Shown piece by piece: positions 9,658 to 23,399 of a DNA stretch of 64,000 nucleotides. Origin of the DNA: Cryptomeria japonica. Taxonomy: Eukaryota; Streptophyta; Pinopsida; Cupressales; Cupressaceae. The number at the start of each line of letters is the position of its first letter. The first letter of the stretch is position 1. The stretch lies in the NCBI RefSeq assembly GCF_030272615.1, contig NC_081410.1, positions 220,397,415 to 220,461,414 of the forward strand. The letters are read 5' to 3'. The translations under genes and the position numbers were made by a program. The notes below the pieces were generated by a model. The model was not told the DNA's origin, did not search any database, and was given only the letters and a program-made list of their open reading frames with translations.

Positions 9658-12428
9658 CCTTGCTTCTATGTCTTGCTTATAGTGACCTTTCCATCTTCAT
9701 TTAGCTTGTTCTAGAACACCCACTTGGTTCCTATCACATTTTTTTCCAGTAGTCTAGGTACCAATTCAAATGTCTAATTCTTTTCTATCTAATTCAACTC
9801 TTCTTCCATTGCCTTTATCCAAATCTCATCTTTACTGACTTTCGCATAGGTTTTTGGCTCAACTTGAGATTGGAAGCAATAATTTGTTTGTTTACTAGAT
9901 TTTGCAAGTCTTCTTCTTGTTTGAACACCCTTGCCATTGTCTCTCATGATCTGATCTTCTAAGTTATTCTTCCATACGTACTTTGTTGGTGTCTTAGGAG
10001 GTTGTTCAAGTTCTTCTTCTTTTGCATTAGTCTCTTCCTCTTCTAGATCAACTTTCTCTTCTATAGCAACTGGTATAATTTTTATCTCAGTCTCAGGTTC
10101 GGTCTAATTCCATTCTTTAGAAACTTTCACATATGTACTTTCCACAATCTTTTGGAACCTTTTATTGTAACATCAATAAGCCTTGGTATTTGTAGAATAC
10201 CCCAAAAATATTCCTTCATTTGTTCTTGCATCAAACTTTCCTAGAGATTCTTCATCTATCTTTATGTATCACTTTCTTTCAAATATTCTAAAGTAATTAA
10301 CTGTCGGAGGTCTTCCATTCCAAAGCTCATAAAGTGTCTTTTTATGATTTACTTTGATTTGTACCCTATTAATAAGATAGACAAAAACTTGTTTCTAATA
10401 TACATTAGGTAGGTTAGCATCTTCCAACATTGTTCTAGCCATCTCAACAACAATCCTATTTTTCCTTTCAACTACACCATTTTGTTAAGGTGTCCTCATA
10501 GTAGAAAATTCCCTCCTAATACCATGTTCTTCACAAAATTTGTCAAACTCATTTGATGTAAATTCTCCTCCTCTTTTAGATCTTAGACATTTAATTCTAC
10601 CATCTATTTGATTTGCAACCATTGACTTGAATATTTTAAATCTATCTAATGCTTAAGACTTTTCTCTTAAGAAAGTATCCCATGTCATTCTAGAGTAATC
10701 ATCAATAAGTGACATAGAATACCTTTCTCATCTTAGTCCTCTTGTTCTTGTAGGTCCACAAAGATTTGTATGAATCAACTCCTAAGGTTGTGAATTATCA
10801 TACTCTTTGTTTTTGAATTTCCTCTTTGTTTGCTTTCCAAAGTAACAATCCCTACACATAGTAGCAATAGGTTTGATAATTCCTGGTAAATCTCTCACAA
10901 CATGATTAGGACTAATCTTCACCATATTATCAAAGTTTATAAGTCCCATTATTTTGTGCCATAACCAATATCCACTACTCTGTGCCAACAAACAACTGCT
11001 TCCACTATTATCTTTCACATAGTAAACATTTCCATTACTCCTAATAAAAACTGCAACTAGTCTTTTGGACCCACATTTTTTAATTTTGCAGCCGGTCTCA
11101 TGGAATATAACCATAAAATTTTTATTATATATTTGACTCACAACAGATTATGTCTCGGGCCTTTAACATAATAATCATTGTCAGTTTATGCTTACCATCA
11201 ATAAAAATGCTTCAATTTCCACAAATAGGTGCAACTTCCTCTCCTACAAACTTAATTGATCCACTATAATATTTCTCAAGGATAATAATCTTACCTCTAT
11301 CTTTGGTCATATGACTTGGACATCCAAATTCAATGATCCACGCTTTTGGTTCCACTTTTGCATGTAGTGTAGTCTTCTCACTCACTAGTTCTTCATTGTT
11401 CTTTACATCTTTCAAACTTCTAGACTACTCAATATTATTTTCATCTATAGATAGAAACAATGATTCTTGATTATTGTCTTTACCATCTTCTTCTTTAGAT
11501 GAGTAGGTATTCATTGAACAAAAACTCTATTTTTGCTTATTTATGTCATCTCTTCTCATATTCATGCCATTCCCTTTGTAATTCTAATTTCCTTTGTAAT
11601 TATCATCAGATATTCCACCATAATCCTCTTTATACATACATATAGAAGCACAATGACCAGTTATTCCATAATTAAAATATTTTAGAGATAACTTACCTTC
11701 ATACTTTCTAGTTCCTCTTTTCAATCTTCTTACAAAGTTTTCTTCAATCTCATCCATGTCTTCATTTTGTTCTCGTTCTTCTTCAAGCTTCTTTATAGCT
11801 TTGAATGTTACTTTTTTCCTTTGCCTTTGATGTCATCCAATTCAGTAATATCAAAGGAAAAGAGTGAACGAAGAAGCTGATCCATAGTGTACTTATTCAT
11901 ATCACGACTCTCCTAAGCATACTTCTTAGGTTTATAGCTTTTGGACAATGTTTTCATTATATTTCTTACAACATCACTTTCTTCTAGTGCTCCACTAACA
12001 CCTCTAAGTGCATTTATAATCTCATTCACTCAATGAATATATCCTTCAATGTTTTCATCATTAAATATTCTCACATTTTCAAACTTTTTCTTTAGATTTA
12101 TAATCTTGGCTTTCTTTTTCTTCTCATCTCCTTTAAATACACTCTTCAACTTTTCCCAAATTTCTTTAGTTGACCTCGTATCTATAACTTTTCCGAACAC
12201 TACGTCATTTAAACAAGTGATAATTGCAATTGTATCCTTTGCATTATTCTCGTATGCTTTGATTTCATCCAAAGTTGTAGAACCACTTTGAGGAATAGTA
12301 TAGCCCTCCTTAATGCTTTCCTATATTTCGACCAACAAGGTTGCTAAGTGACATTCCATCCTTTCTTTCCAATAAACATAGTTTGTGCCATCAAACTTTG
12401 AAGCCCTTAATGTAAAATTTTGTGCCAT
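9658..12428 (-). pseudogene. Ty1/copia gag-pol, 3' truncated and decayed
   Basis: Minus-strand order: gag start MAQNFTLRASKFDGTNYVYW at 12428, a UBN2-type gag segment (12030-12272), a protease region with WIIEFGCPSHMT (11212-11415), a GAG-pre-integrase segment with LWHKIMGLINFDNMVKIS and CRDCYFGKQ (10782-11141), integrase remnants (about 10300-10780; rve-like, with the antisense of the QNGVVER region near 10480), and the start of RT (IWIKAMEEEL, GTKWVF, near 9660-9830). It is cut at 9658 before the RT catalytic site, so the polymerase core, RNase H and 3' LTR are missing. Multiple stops and frameshifts. The copia order PR-INT-RT is clear. Confidence 0.8.
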
Positions 12429-12481
12429 ATTGGATCTTCCTCAAGTGGCTAAGCTTCTCAAGAGGAACCTCGCATACTAAT
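12429..12481 (-). promoter_or_regulatory. Leader and primer site of the minus-strand copia
   Basis: Directly after the LTR on the minus strand is ATTAGTATGCGAG (12469-12481), a degenerate form of the Met-type ATTGGTATCAGAG box. About 40 bp follow to the gag ATG. Confidence 0.5.
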
Positions 12482-14053
12482 TGTTGAACACACCACAAGA
12501 CTGAGAGGGGGTGAATCAATCTAGATCTCAAATATTCTTATTTTTTTATCTTTACACTTCAAATCACATATATATAACAGTAATAAATCATGAAAGCACA
12601 ATGCACAACAAACACATGAATAACATATTTACATGAAAAAACCTATGCAGGAAAAAACCATAGTGAGAATCACACTCACAATATGAATATAGTTGATTAC
12701 AATGTTGCTTCCAAAACTCATTGCTCCTAAGAGGATTTGTAGAACTAAGGTGCAAACCCTTAGGGCAAGATAGAAATGACTTGTAGGCCTAAGACATACT
12801 ATCTTAGGGAAAGATACAAAAATCTACCTAGAGACTCACTATCATCCAATAGAGAAAGGAATAGTTGAATAAAAAATAAAAAGATCTTCTAATCATGAAA
12901 TTATCTTGAACCACTATGTGAAGCGACCAAGATCATAAAAAACATATTTGACTTCAAACACTATCTCAAAACATTCTCATACTAAATTTATCATCATCAA
13001 TAATCTTCACAACTGACTTTTGCACATCCAATATCATATCTTTTCGCGAATAATTCATGCTCATTGCTTTTCAATTCACACACATTCCATACCATCACTC
13101 GTATATTTGCACTCCCTTATATACAAGATTCATCATTAAAACCCTTAACTAGCTCTGCCACAAATAAAATAGATAATATTACATAAAATTTGGCCACCTA
13201 AACCTAAAATATCCATTCCAGTCCACTCCAAGAGATATAAATGACCCAAATACATCACAAGAAATCCTTTCTAGATGATTCTATTGAACTACATATGCTA
13301 ACACATCCTCTAAGGTTGACAACAAATGAAATGTGTAGATAAACATTAAAACATGTTAACTAGTTTGCCCAAAACTATCCTCCAAAACAAATTACACAAT
13401 ATGGATCTACACATGCCATGGTGATACCCAGAACACTAATCAAGGTCATTCTTCAAATAAAACCCAGACTAAAAGAATATGATCCAAGTAGGATATATCA
13501 CTACAGTCGACCAAAAACCAAACCAACTGACAACACTGAACTCAGAACATCATAATTCTACTTGCCAATCAAATCATCACCTAAAAACTAAACCATAACA
13601 CTACACAACCCATATAAACATGTTCTCCATACTGTAGCACTTAAATCCACATATCCAAAATCCACCAAGCATTCTTTCAAACTAGTTTTGACAAACAACC
13701 TTACTGTCATAAATAGAAACAGCTAACTCTACCATTTGAGCATCAGAGTACCTGCAAACCTGATAGTGCAACATACATAGAACATAAACATTACATCCAT
13801 AGCCACAACGCATAATCTTCACATGTTGGAGGAATACAAAGAATTATCCCACTAAGACATTAATAACTCTTCCCCTCATACACCAACCTTCTAGAAACAC
13901 CTCAACATCTTCACCAAACCACACAACAATACCGGAACACTCACTTCCATACCATCTACAACACATGGTGACATCAATGACAACACAAGATAGGTTGAAA
14001 TAAATAAAAACATGGCATAACTCAAGTCAACAAAACAACTCAAGCTTCCAACA
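12482..14053 (-). repeat. 5' LTR of the minus-strand copia
   Basis: 1,572 bp. On the minus strand it starts TGTTGGAAGCTTGAG (14053) and ends TGTTCAACA (12482). It includes TGTCATTGATGTCA near the start and, near the end, CCCCCTCTCAG, features shared by the other copia LTRs here. The 3' LTR is lost, so no TSD can be tested. Confidence 0.65.
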
Positions 14054-15167
14054 CCCAAGATGCCATAAGAGGTGGTTTTCACCATTGGACAAATTATTTC
14101 TCTTTACTTTTTCTTTGTATTTTTTATTTTTCTTTTGATTTTATTAATTTATTTTTTTGACTTTTTGGAAGATAATGGATGCATGATAGAAGATGAAGGA
14201 CTTGAAAGAATCTTATTTTTAGATAGTACCCATGAAAGATGTGCTACAATGGATCATGATTATTAAGGTATGCTCAAAGATGTTGGTAGGGTGATGGAAA
14301 AGGGAGATGAAATGGATGATTAGATGGAAAAGGGTGAAGATTTGTATAGGGGTGGATGGAAATATTGGCAAGATCAACTTTGGCACACACCTTGAAGGGT
14401 TGTGGAGTGATGGAGGAAAAAATGATCTGGGAATTTGAGATTTTGATGGATAAGTGGATGTGTATTTTTTGACATAAGGACCTAAAATGGATGAAGGAGA
14501 TGATGGGGTGTCTAAGATAGTGGATTTTGGAACATAGGGACCGAAAATAGATTTAAAAGGTGGAAAAATTTTAGATCAAGAAGTGAAGAATGTCTTTGGA
14601 TTGGCAAGGTTGGGTGCCAATTTTGATTCTTATTTGGGATGCAATTCTTCTATGAGCAACTTGGGAATCTACAAGTTATTTTATTTTCCTTTTCTTTATG
14701 GTTGTTTGGAATGCATTGCTTGTATGAGAAACTTAGGAATCCACATGTTTTTTAATTTTCTTTTTTGCTTAGTGTGTGGCTTTTTGGATATTCATTTTTG
14801 CTTTTAGATCAAAATTTTCTTTGTTTTTACATGTCTTTGAAATGGGATATCTTGATCTTTGGATGTATGTAGATTTTTGGACTTATGGATTTTATGCTTG
14901 GCATCCAATTTTATTACAAGAAAATTTTAATTCATGGGTGGATAGGAATGATACCAAGGTCTTATGGATGGGTTGATGTAGATGGATGGTTGGAAGATTC
15001 TCAAAGATGTGTGTGTTGATCTTAATTTATGATAGGGTAAGTGGATTGTGAGCTTGGGGTGATATGGATAGTGGAGGGAGGGATATAAGGACCTAAGATG
15101 GATGGAAGGGATGAAGGATTTGGTTTTTAGGTATAAGGACCTAAAATGTCTTTAGAGGATGGGGAAT
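14054..15167 (-). other. Decayed Tat-type internal sequence, no gene
   Basis: No convincing ORF. It lies between the copia LTR and a solo LTR and probably continues the minus-strand gypsy interior seen at 16270-16568 and 18452-20226. It is rich in TGGATG and in the recurring word GGACCTAAAATGGATG (around 14468, 15090, 15130). At 14650-14765 an approximately 80-bp segment (ATGAGCAACTTGGGAATCTA, then ATGAGAAACTTAGGAATCCA) is tandemly repeated. Confidence 0.35.
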
Positions 15168-15172
15168 GTGTA

Positions 15173-16264
15173 TGTTAGGTCCCGAGAAGGACAACTGAGA
15201 GGGAGGGTGAATCAGTTGTGAACCAGTTGTCACTAAACTATAATCCAAATGCAAATTATTCCAACTTAAACTTAAATGTTAGTAAACCAAACTTAAGTGT
15301 CAGTAAACCAGATTAACAGTTATAGCAGTACCGATTTAACTTAATGCATAAAACATAAAGAGAAACAACATCCACAACACATGACACAGATATTTTGACG
15401 TGGAAACCCAATAAGGGAAAAACCATGGTGGGAAACCTTACCCACAATTAGATGATACTATTGTAGATAGTATGTGTATATAAATGGGGTCTGCACATGC
15501 AGAAAGGCTAACTGCCTAGAGCTCACTGCTCAATCACAAAATAGGAGTCACACTGACTACACAATTGGATGGTTAAATCCAATGATAATGTACTGCTCAA
15601 AATAGCATCTCTAATGTTGGATTCAGTACCAGTTGAGATCTGAACATGAGTGTCAAAATACCTTCATAACCTTCCTTCAACCTTCAAATAATGTCTTCAT
15701 GATTCGCACAAGGATCTGCTTATTTTTGCTATTCAATATTTGAACACACTCATACCATATCTCTATCCTGATCTTCAATAAGATCTTACAATCATTTATA
15801 CAAAACCTAAGACCAAATGTATAGGTCAGCTCACTAAAGATATTATAATTAAATCAATTACAAATAAGTCTTGATACGATACAACATGTCAGCTCAATAC
15901 ATTTACCACAATATCCAATCAATAAACAATCTCCATAACATGTCGTGTTGATCTGGAGTACTGGTCCATAACCTAGACCTATCTGTCGGTAAAGGAAAAT
16001 TTGTCAACCAGATTAGACCAATAAGAAAAACACCAAATCCAAACTTCCAGTCCATGTCTTCGACATAACCAAATGGTCTCCAGATGATAACAAGTCATAA
16101 TCACTACCGGTGAACAATATAACCTGCTGGTGAACACATACCAGTGACTGTGCATAAGCCACTAACCATATCAGTGAACATAATGTAAACCTCCAAGAAG
16201 ACAAGTGTTGACATCAATGACAAAACCAATACAACACATGACGAAGTCATCCATAATACCAATA
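15173..16264 (-). repeat. Solo LTR (copia-like), TSD GTGTA
   Basis: 1,092 bp flanked by GTGTA on both sides (15168-15172 and 16265-16269). On the minus strand it runs from TATTGG to CCTAACA. It contains the reverse complement of GAGCAGTGAGCTCTAGGCAG and of the GTTTTTCCC and TTTCCACGTC motifs of the copia LTRs here. No internal region or primer site is present, so it is a solo LTR left by LTR-LTR recombination. It interrupts minus-strand gypsy sequence. Confidence 0.8.
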
Positions 16265-16269
16265 GTGTA

Positions 16270-16568
16270 TGTTTAGATTTACATGGAGGAATGCTAGACT
16301 AAGAGAGGATGCTAACATATTGAGAGTGTGGTATGTAGCCAAGGCCATGATAATTTAAATTTACCTTTATATCAAGAGGTTCTAATATATCTTGTTTATG
16401 GATGTCTAATCCTTTTCCTTGAAAATACATGCTTTGACAAATCTTTTTAGCAAGGGATACTTTTTATTTTTGAAACAATATGTGATTCCTTTTTGAGGAG
16501 GATATGGTATGGAAGGGATGATGAACTCGTGAAGTAAACTGGATTGGATGAAAGTGGAATAACCCATT
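16270..16568 (-). pseudogene. Tat-type gag fragment (downstream part)
   Basis: On the minus strand this encodes FQGKGLDIHKQDILEPLDIK and NYHGLGYIPH, a G-rich pattern of the kind found between gag and protease in plant Ty3/gypsy polyproteins. It continues the gag at 18452-20226 across the LTR inserted at 16569-18451. Short, with stops. Confidence 0.5.
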
Positions 16569-16873
16569 TGTTAGAATATTTAATCTTTACTTTCGTTAGG
16601 TTTCTTTATTTGTATTTAGTTTGGGATATTCCTTTGGAATCCCTACATGTAATTTGTCCTCTTGTACATGTGTGAGGACAAGTCATTTCTTTTTATTTTC
16701 CTTTATTAAGGAATATTAGTTTATCCTCCTTATGAGGATTGTGACACTTTTCACAGACATAATATAAATGGTGGCATTCATAAAAATGGGAGTTACTTTT
16801 TAACTCCTCTCCTCATCTCTATTTAAGAGATTCTTCTCCTCTTATTCTTCACTTTTGATATTATTGTAATGAG

Positions 16874-16985
<112 letters not shown>

Positions 16986-17093
16986 GGCTTTGCCTTTATT
17001 CATAATACATAAGGGGTTTTTCTTTTCTTTTCCCCTTTCAAAAGCTCTTGTGTCTCCTCTTCAAGTTTTGGGTGATTTCTCTTAAGTTGCTCT

Positions 17094-18432
17094 TGTTGGA
17101 TATTGTTGCTGTTAGGATATGTTGTTATCATCGATGTCAACATATTCCAATGTTGCAGAGAGTTGTTTGGTGTTCTAGAGATTGCATTGATCTGATATGA
17201 ATGGTTTATCTATTTGGGATGTTGCAATACTTTATTCCTTATTGGTTTCAGTGATCCAGGAGATTGCTTGATCATATTGTTTGATCTAGTTTATAGTTCA
17301 GTCTTTTTGTGCAGTGGTTGGCAGAGTTTGGTATTTGATCTGGTAAACTCTGATATGATCATATCTTTCGTTGTGGATTTGGGAGAATATTTTGGATGTT
17401 CATGTGTATCTTTATTTCAGATGATTCATGATTTGGTGCTTCGCAAGTTATCTTTCTAGTCCAAATTGTTGTTGTTGAGTGTTCTTGTGAGCTATCATGT
17501 TGATCAATGAAGATTTGCATAAGTGATGTTGGTGCAGCTATTGTGGATGGTTCTAATGTGCTTGTTCATGTTTCTTGATTGTGTCCTATTTGTCTTGGTG
17601 GTCTGCATTGATTCTTGTGTCCATTCTTGGTGATTTTGTTGATCTAGTGATATTCTTCATGTTATGTGGTATTCTTGGTGGTGTAGTGTGTTGCGGTTGA
17701 TCTTGGCAAGATTTCCGATGGTGATGCATGTTTGGAGATTTGGTTTAGGTCCATGTTATTTCATGTATATTATTATATTGGTCTAGTGGTTCACATATGT
17801 ATCATGTGATGTAATTTTGTAATTAAGAGTTGAGGGTTTAGCCGACCTTATAGTCAAGATTGATGATCTGTATAAATAGGAGGTATAGTCATGTAATTTA
17901 GGTATCAGTGTTATGTTTGCATTATCAGAGAGTGGTGTATGTGGTGCTTAATTGAGTTTATCCTTCAGTGTGGTGTATTGAGAAGAGATTTTGCAGGGCA
18001 GACAAATGTGCTTAACTAGAACTGTCATCAGGCATAAGGAGGTGCTATATTTGCAGTTCATGTAATCCGGATTGTAATCCGAATCTTATTGTAAGGTAGT
18101 GAGCCTTCCCTAAGGGTTTTAGCCCTTTGGGTCATCTTAATTTAAGCAATGAGCTCTAGGAAGTGTGCCTGAATGCATGTGCATTCCCCATTGTAATATT
18201 TACACATACTACTGCAGAGTGTCATCTTATTTTGGATAGGTTCCCACCATGGATTTTCCCTTAACTGCGTTTTCCACATCAAAATCTTCGTGTCATGTGT
18301 GTTGGTGCTATTATGTTTATCTTTATTATTGCTACAGTTCTTTAGATCTGAGATTGTGCTTGATTTGATAAATCCATTGAAAACTAATTCACCCCCCCCC
18401 CTCTTAGTTTTCCTTCTTGGTTGTTGCTATCA
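17094..18432 (+). repeat. Solo copia LTR, TSD GCTCT
   Basis: 1,339 bp from TGTTGGATATTGTTGC to TTGCTATCA, flanked by GCTCT at 17089-17093 and 18433-18437. Same family as the LTRs of the copia element at 26767 and 45723 (TGTTGGATATTGG start, GATGTCAACATAT, GAGCTCTAGG, CCTGAATGCATGTGCATTCC, GTTTTCCACATCAAAATC). No primer site or internal sequence follows. Nested inside another LTR. Confidence 0.85.
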
Positions 18433-18451
18433 GCTCTCTACTTTGATAACA

Positions 18452-20226
18452 TTACTTCAAACAACATAATTACTTGGATTGATTTTTCATTTTCTTGCTC
18501 TTGTATTTCCTTTCACCATTTGATAAGGGGTTTGTGAACATATTGGGTAGAGGTGATGGGATCTTGAGGAGGGTTAGGATCATGAGGGAGGTTAGGAGGG
18601 GTGTTAGGATCTTGAGATGGCTATGGAGGATTATGAAAATGAGATGAAGGGATACCTTGAACTTGACATGGAAGAGGATCATTGAATGGAGTTGAAAGAG
18701 TGATTTTCTCTTGATTTTGAATGGGAACATTGGAAAGAATGGAAGGGATGTTATCATCTTGCTTAGGAAGTGGATTATGAGTGGGACTTGGAAGGATAAT
18801 TTTCTCTTGAGATAGAAGGGGGTCATCTTGGATGGAATGTGAATGCATGGTGGGATCATCATGAGGTTCTAGGGAGATGGGGTCTTGGTCAACAATTGGA
18901 TGAAATGCGAAAGTTTTGGGATCTTGATCTTGATTCATTTTAGGAGTTGTTTCTTTGTTCTTTGACTTATCCTCTTGACATAGAGTATGAGTTTAGACAT
19001 GTATGGGGGATTCTTGGATGGAATCAATGTTTTGGCATTATAGTAATGGATCTTGAATGAGACTCTCTTGAGTGACTTTGATTGGAAGTGGAGTGTATGG
19101 TGGCATTGGTTCTAGGATTTTTAATCAAGGGAGGGATTTGTATTAAGAATTGGATTAACTTGGATTTTTATTGTAGATAGTCCTTGGGGGTAAACTTAAA
19201 AGGTGTCATTTTTTAATGGAGATGGTGAGGATTCTTGTAGAAATAGTGGAAAAAATGGAGGCTACTTGTGGGCTAATTTCTTCATGGGATAAATAAATGT
19301 AATCGGTTTGATTGTTTTTGGATGAGCCATTTCTAGACATAGGTAGATGGTTTTGATCATGCCTAGAAAAATTATCTTGGCATAAACCTAATTCCTCATT
19401 AGGTGAATTGTTAAGATGTTCTTTAATAGTAATGTCACCTTGATCAATAAATTCTTGAATGAGATTTTTCAATATTGAGCAACCAAAAGTTTTATGTCCT
19501 TTGCTTCGATGATACTCACAAAATTTTGAATCATTCCACCATGTGGGTTTAATATTATCTTTGAAAGGTGCAGCCTCAATAAGTGTGATAAGTTTGTTGG
19601 TAAAAATTTTTTGCAAGGCCGATTCTATTGGCTCTCCCAAAGGTGTGTATTTTCATCCTCACGTCTTGCTAATGTTTGCTAGAAGGCTTGTCATGGATTT
19701 TTTGTTTAGAGAAATGTATGAGTGGTTTTGAGGATTTGCCATGGGGATGGATGTGGGGATATGATTAGACGATGTGTTTTGTTGGTAGCGATGGGAGGTC
19801 ATAGGCTGGGTTGTTTGGTTAAAATTGGATATGAAGGTTTGGTTTGTTTGAGATGTAGGTATGTATGAGGATTGTTGGTTGGGTAGAATGTTGTTTTGGG
19901 GGATTTAGCTTGGATTTGTGACTTGGGAGTTTGCCTTAGATTCTTTAACTTCCATAACCTTTTTTTTCAGACAAATCCATGATGTTTGGGTTTGGATTTT
20001 ATGTGGTTGTGGAGGTGGTGTTTTGTTGCTGTTGTTCTTGAGGTATGTAGTTTTGGTGCAAGTTTTGGGGCATGTGTAAGTTGGATTGATATGATTGATA
20101 GGTTGGTTGTGATGGTATGGTATCATATGATCTTTCAACAAGAGGGATAAATTATCTACCTTCCCTACAAAATGCGTAACACCAATCCAAAAAAAAAAAT
20201 TATAAATTTTGCAACCTTGTTTCAAC
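18452..20226 (-). pseudogene. Tat-type Ty3/gypsy gag (decayed)
   Basis: Minus-strand remnants. The best piece, 19206-19640, has GEPIESALQKIFTNKLITLI and the knuckle-like FCEYHRSKGHKTFGC followed by LKNLIQEFIDQGD. This C-x-Y-H-x4-H-x4-C pattern with a downstream Leu/Ile-rich helix is typical of plant Tat-type gag polyproteins. Upstream, 19905-20225 holds Gln/Asn/Pro-rich gag; downstream, 18470-18938 encodes a Pro/Asp-rich disordered stretch. Several frames and stops, so non-functional. It continues at 16270-16568. The pol genes are not recognisable in the window. Confidence 0.65.
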
Positions 20227-22918
20227 TACATAAGACCTAAAGACCTTGTTTCAACTACATAAGACCTGATTAGGTTGTTTTATATTTTTCTTGATTTTTT
20301 AATATTTTTTTTGTTTTCTTTGATTTATACGATTTTTTGGGATTTTTGATTGAATATGAAAACACATAAGAAAGAAATTAAAAAGACATAATCCTATGGG
20401 TCCATTTGGATGATGTGTCTCCTTTTGGTTTTAAGTGGGGAAGGTGGTCTAAACATTCAAGCACATAAAACACATCAATAAGCCTACTCGAGTGGGATTA
20501 TCAATCCTTGCATACACAAAAAATGATGGCCAAAATGTTCAACTATAGGCTTTACAAGCTCAAACATGGGTATCCTTTAGATACCACAAGCGTACATTGA
20601 GGCCTAAATCTATGAAATGAAAAAGAATAATATCAAACGGTTGGGAGGAGAGGGTAACCCCCTCTCCACCTTCACTTCTCTAAGGTATAAAGTTATGAGA
20701 GGATTAGTCCAAAATGACAACATTTCACTTCTAAGAGGTGTGCCTTTCTATTCACCCTTTCTATTCATACTCCATTGAAACACGAGAGTTGAGGCTGTCC
20801 TCTAGAGTGATCACTTCTCTAGGAGGGCCTCCTAAAAACAAAAAGTAAGATCCCTTATATTTGGTACACTCAAGTTCACCACTGGGATACAAGAGGAGAG
20901 TATACACAAGGAAATATTGGGGATTAAAAGACAAGGGGTTCATTTTAAGCCCGAATACAAATGTGTATGATCAATTTTATGTCCATTTTCAATGTGGAAG
21001 ATACACCAAGCAAGTTGATCTAAAGCAAGAAATGACTCTATGATAGATGAAAAAGATTACAATCACTTATAGAATGTAAATGAGATTTTTTAGAATAATT
21101 GAACCTTGATTTAATGCTTTACAATTGTGTTTAAAACCCCTTGATCCAATATGCTGAGATCCAAGCTACCCTCCATCATCCTCAAATCATGTGTGTGAAA
21201 ACAATCCAAAAAAGCTAATCAAAGAAAATAAATATTATTCATAAGTTAATTTCTTATGTTTTTCTCATAGATTTGAATAAAAACACTTACTAAGATATGA
21301 TCTCATGAGAAAATGAAGTTTTGAAAAGAAGGGGTGACTTTGAGTGAATTTACCAGATTTTTATGCACAATCTAGAAAAATTAAATAGACCATGAGGTAG
21401 GGCATTGAACCATCTTTCTAATGCATTTTGAATTTATAAAATTCAATATGTTATGCAAAAGTTATGACCATTTTCATAAAAACTGCTACAAAAATGTGGG
21501 ATTACAGAGCAAAAATGTAACAAGATGACAAACTCGGGAATATGAAGAAAAAATGCAATATCATAAAATAAAATAAAACCTAAATAAAAGAAGCAAAATT
21601 AGCAAAAATGCAGGTTTGGGTTGCAAAAACATAGATCACCAATGATAATAAATGGATGAACAAAGGACAAAGTGAAACACAACCTCACAAAAATGCAGAA
21701 CTAGAAATTGTAAGCACAAATATGACTGCAAATCCTAAAATCGCTTCAAAATTCCACAAAATAACTAATATAACAAGGCTAAGGTCCCATCGGGTGTGTC
21801 AAAACGTGTATGCTAAATTTGTACCTATTTGTAAATGCTAAATGACCCAACCACTAACCTAGACCTACAAATTAATTCAATAAACAATGAAAAGTAAACT
21901 TTCATGCATGTAAATAACATAAAACAAATATACCTTCAAACACATTATAGGCTCGTCTCCATTGTCCTCCTATCCTCCAAGATCTTGTGGATTTTTATGT
22001 TTTCTCTTAGCTATTATTAATCAACGCAAGAGGTCATGAAAGAATAGAATGTGGTTGCTTGATGATGTATGGCTCTACAATGATTTTGGAAAAATGTAGG
22101 TGCTCTAATGATTGCTTGATGTCCAAATGAGATGGAAGAGACCTCTTTTATAGAAATATAAAAGAGAATCAAGGGTTTAGATTAAGGGGTTAAAAGATGG
22201 ATGGCCATGATCACATAGTTAAAAGAGAATCAATAGGATCAAGAAGTAGGTAAAGATGAAAGGAGGAGATTGAATGGTAGGTAATAGTGAATAGGATTAA
22301 GAGGTTGAATTTGAAATGGAGGGATAATATTGAGTGGTATGTAATTTAGAGAGACCTATTGTCATATGGGGATAAGGAAAGAGAAAAAAGTTGTTAAGAG
22401 GAATTTGACACTTGTCACATGCCTACAATTTTAGATTATGATCCATGTGAACAAGTTAGAGGGCTAGCATTAGAAGGAAGAAGATAATGAATCAATTAAA
22501 TAAATAAAAGTATTTGTTTAACTAATATAGGAAAAAGGTGGGATTAGAATAATTAAATAAATATTTAATTAATTTAAGAAAGAGATGAGACTAAATAAAT
22601 ATAAATATTTATTTAATTAATAGAAGAAAATATGGCAAAATAATTAAATAAATAATAAATATTTATTTAATTGGATTAGGAAAACCTGAGGGCTGGGGGC
22701 ATAGCTTGATTGGCGAGAGCTACCAGTGGTGAAGCACGAGGCCACAAGGTCTAGTCTCCCCCTAGCCCACATGGTACCGAAGGATGTGTCGTGCCAACAT
22801 CACCGGTCACGTTAAAAATTTTACCCGATGCACTGTAGTTTATAGGGGGTGCTATACCCGATTCCTACAATCTAAAAAAAATAAAAATAAACTGGATTAG
22901 GACAATTTTAGGTGTGCA
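20227..22918 (-). mobile_element. Tat-type 5' LTR and leader region (minus strand)
   Basis: No gene. Upstream (minus-strand sense) of the gag. It begins at 22918 with TGCACACCTAAAATTGTCC, comparable to TGTAGACACCTAAAAATGTC at 60155. A TATA box, TTTCTATAAAAGAGGTC, lies near 22143-22160 on the minus strand, as expected for the LTR promoter. The A/T-rich stretch 22490-22670 has repeated TTAATTAAATAAATAT words. A SINE (22685-22892) lies inside. At 20217-20265 a 25-bp phrase (CTTGTTTCAACTACATAAGA) is duplicated. LTR end and primer site not located. Confidence 0.45.
22685..22892 (+). mobile_element. tRNA-derived SINE with 13-bp TSD
   Basis: About 208 bp flanked by TGGATTAGGAAAA (22672-22684) and TGGATTAGGACAA (22893-22905). 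The body opens GGGCTGGGGGCATAGCTTGA; TAGCTTGATTGGCGAGAGC resembles a Pol III A box, and AGGTCTAGTCTCCCCC about 35 bp on resembles a degenerate B box (GGTTCGANTCC). It ends in an A-rich tail (CTAAAAAAAATAAAAATAAA). No ORF. Head, tail and TSD together support a SINE mobilised by a LINE. Confidence 0.8.
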
Positions 22919-22966
22919 CTCTTATGAATATATAATTAGTGGGAGACTTTATGTACATAAATGCAT

Positions 22967-23399
<433 letters not shown>

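Noticed and set aside
14583-14976. Two overlapping + strand ORFs rich in Phe/Leu (74 and 66 aa)
   Set aside because: They fall in tandemly duplicated AT-rich sequence antisense to a decayed gypsy interior; no supporting motif.
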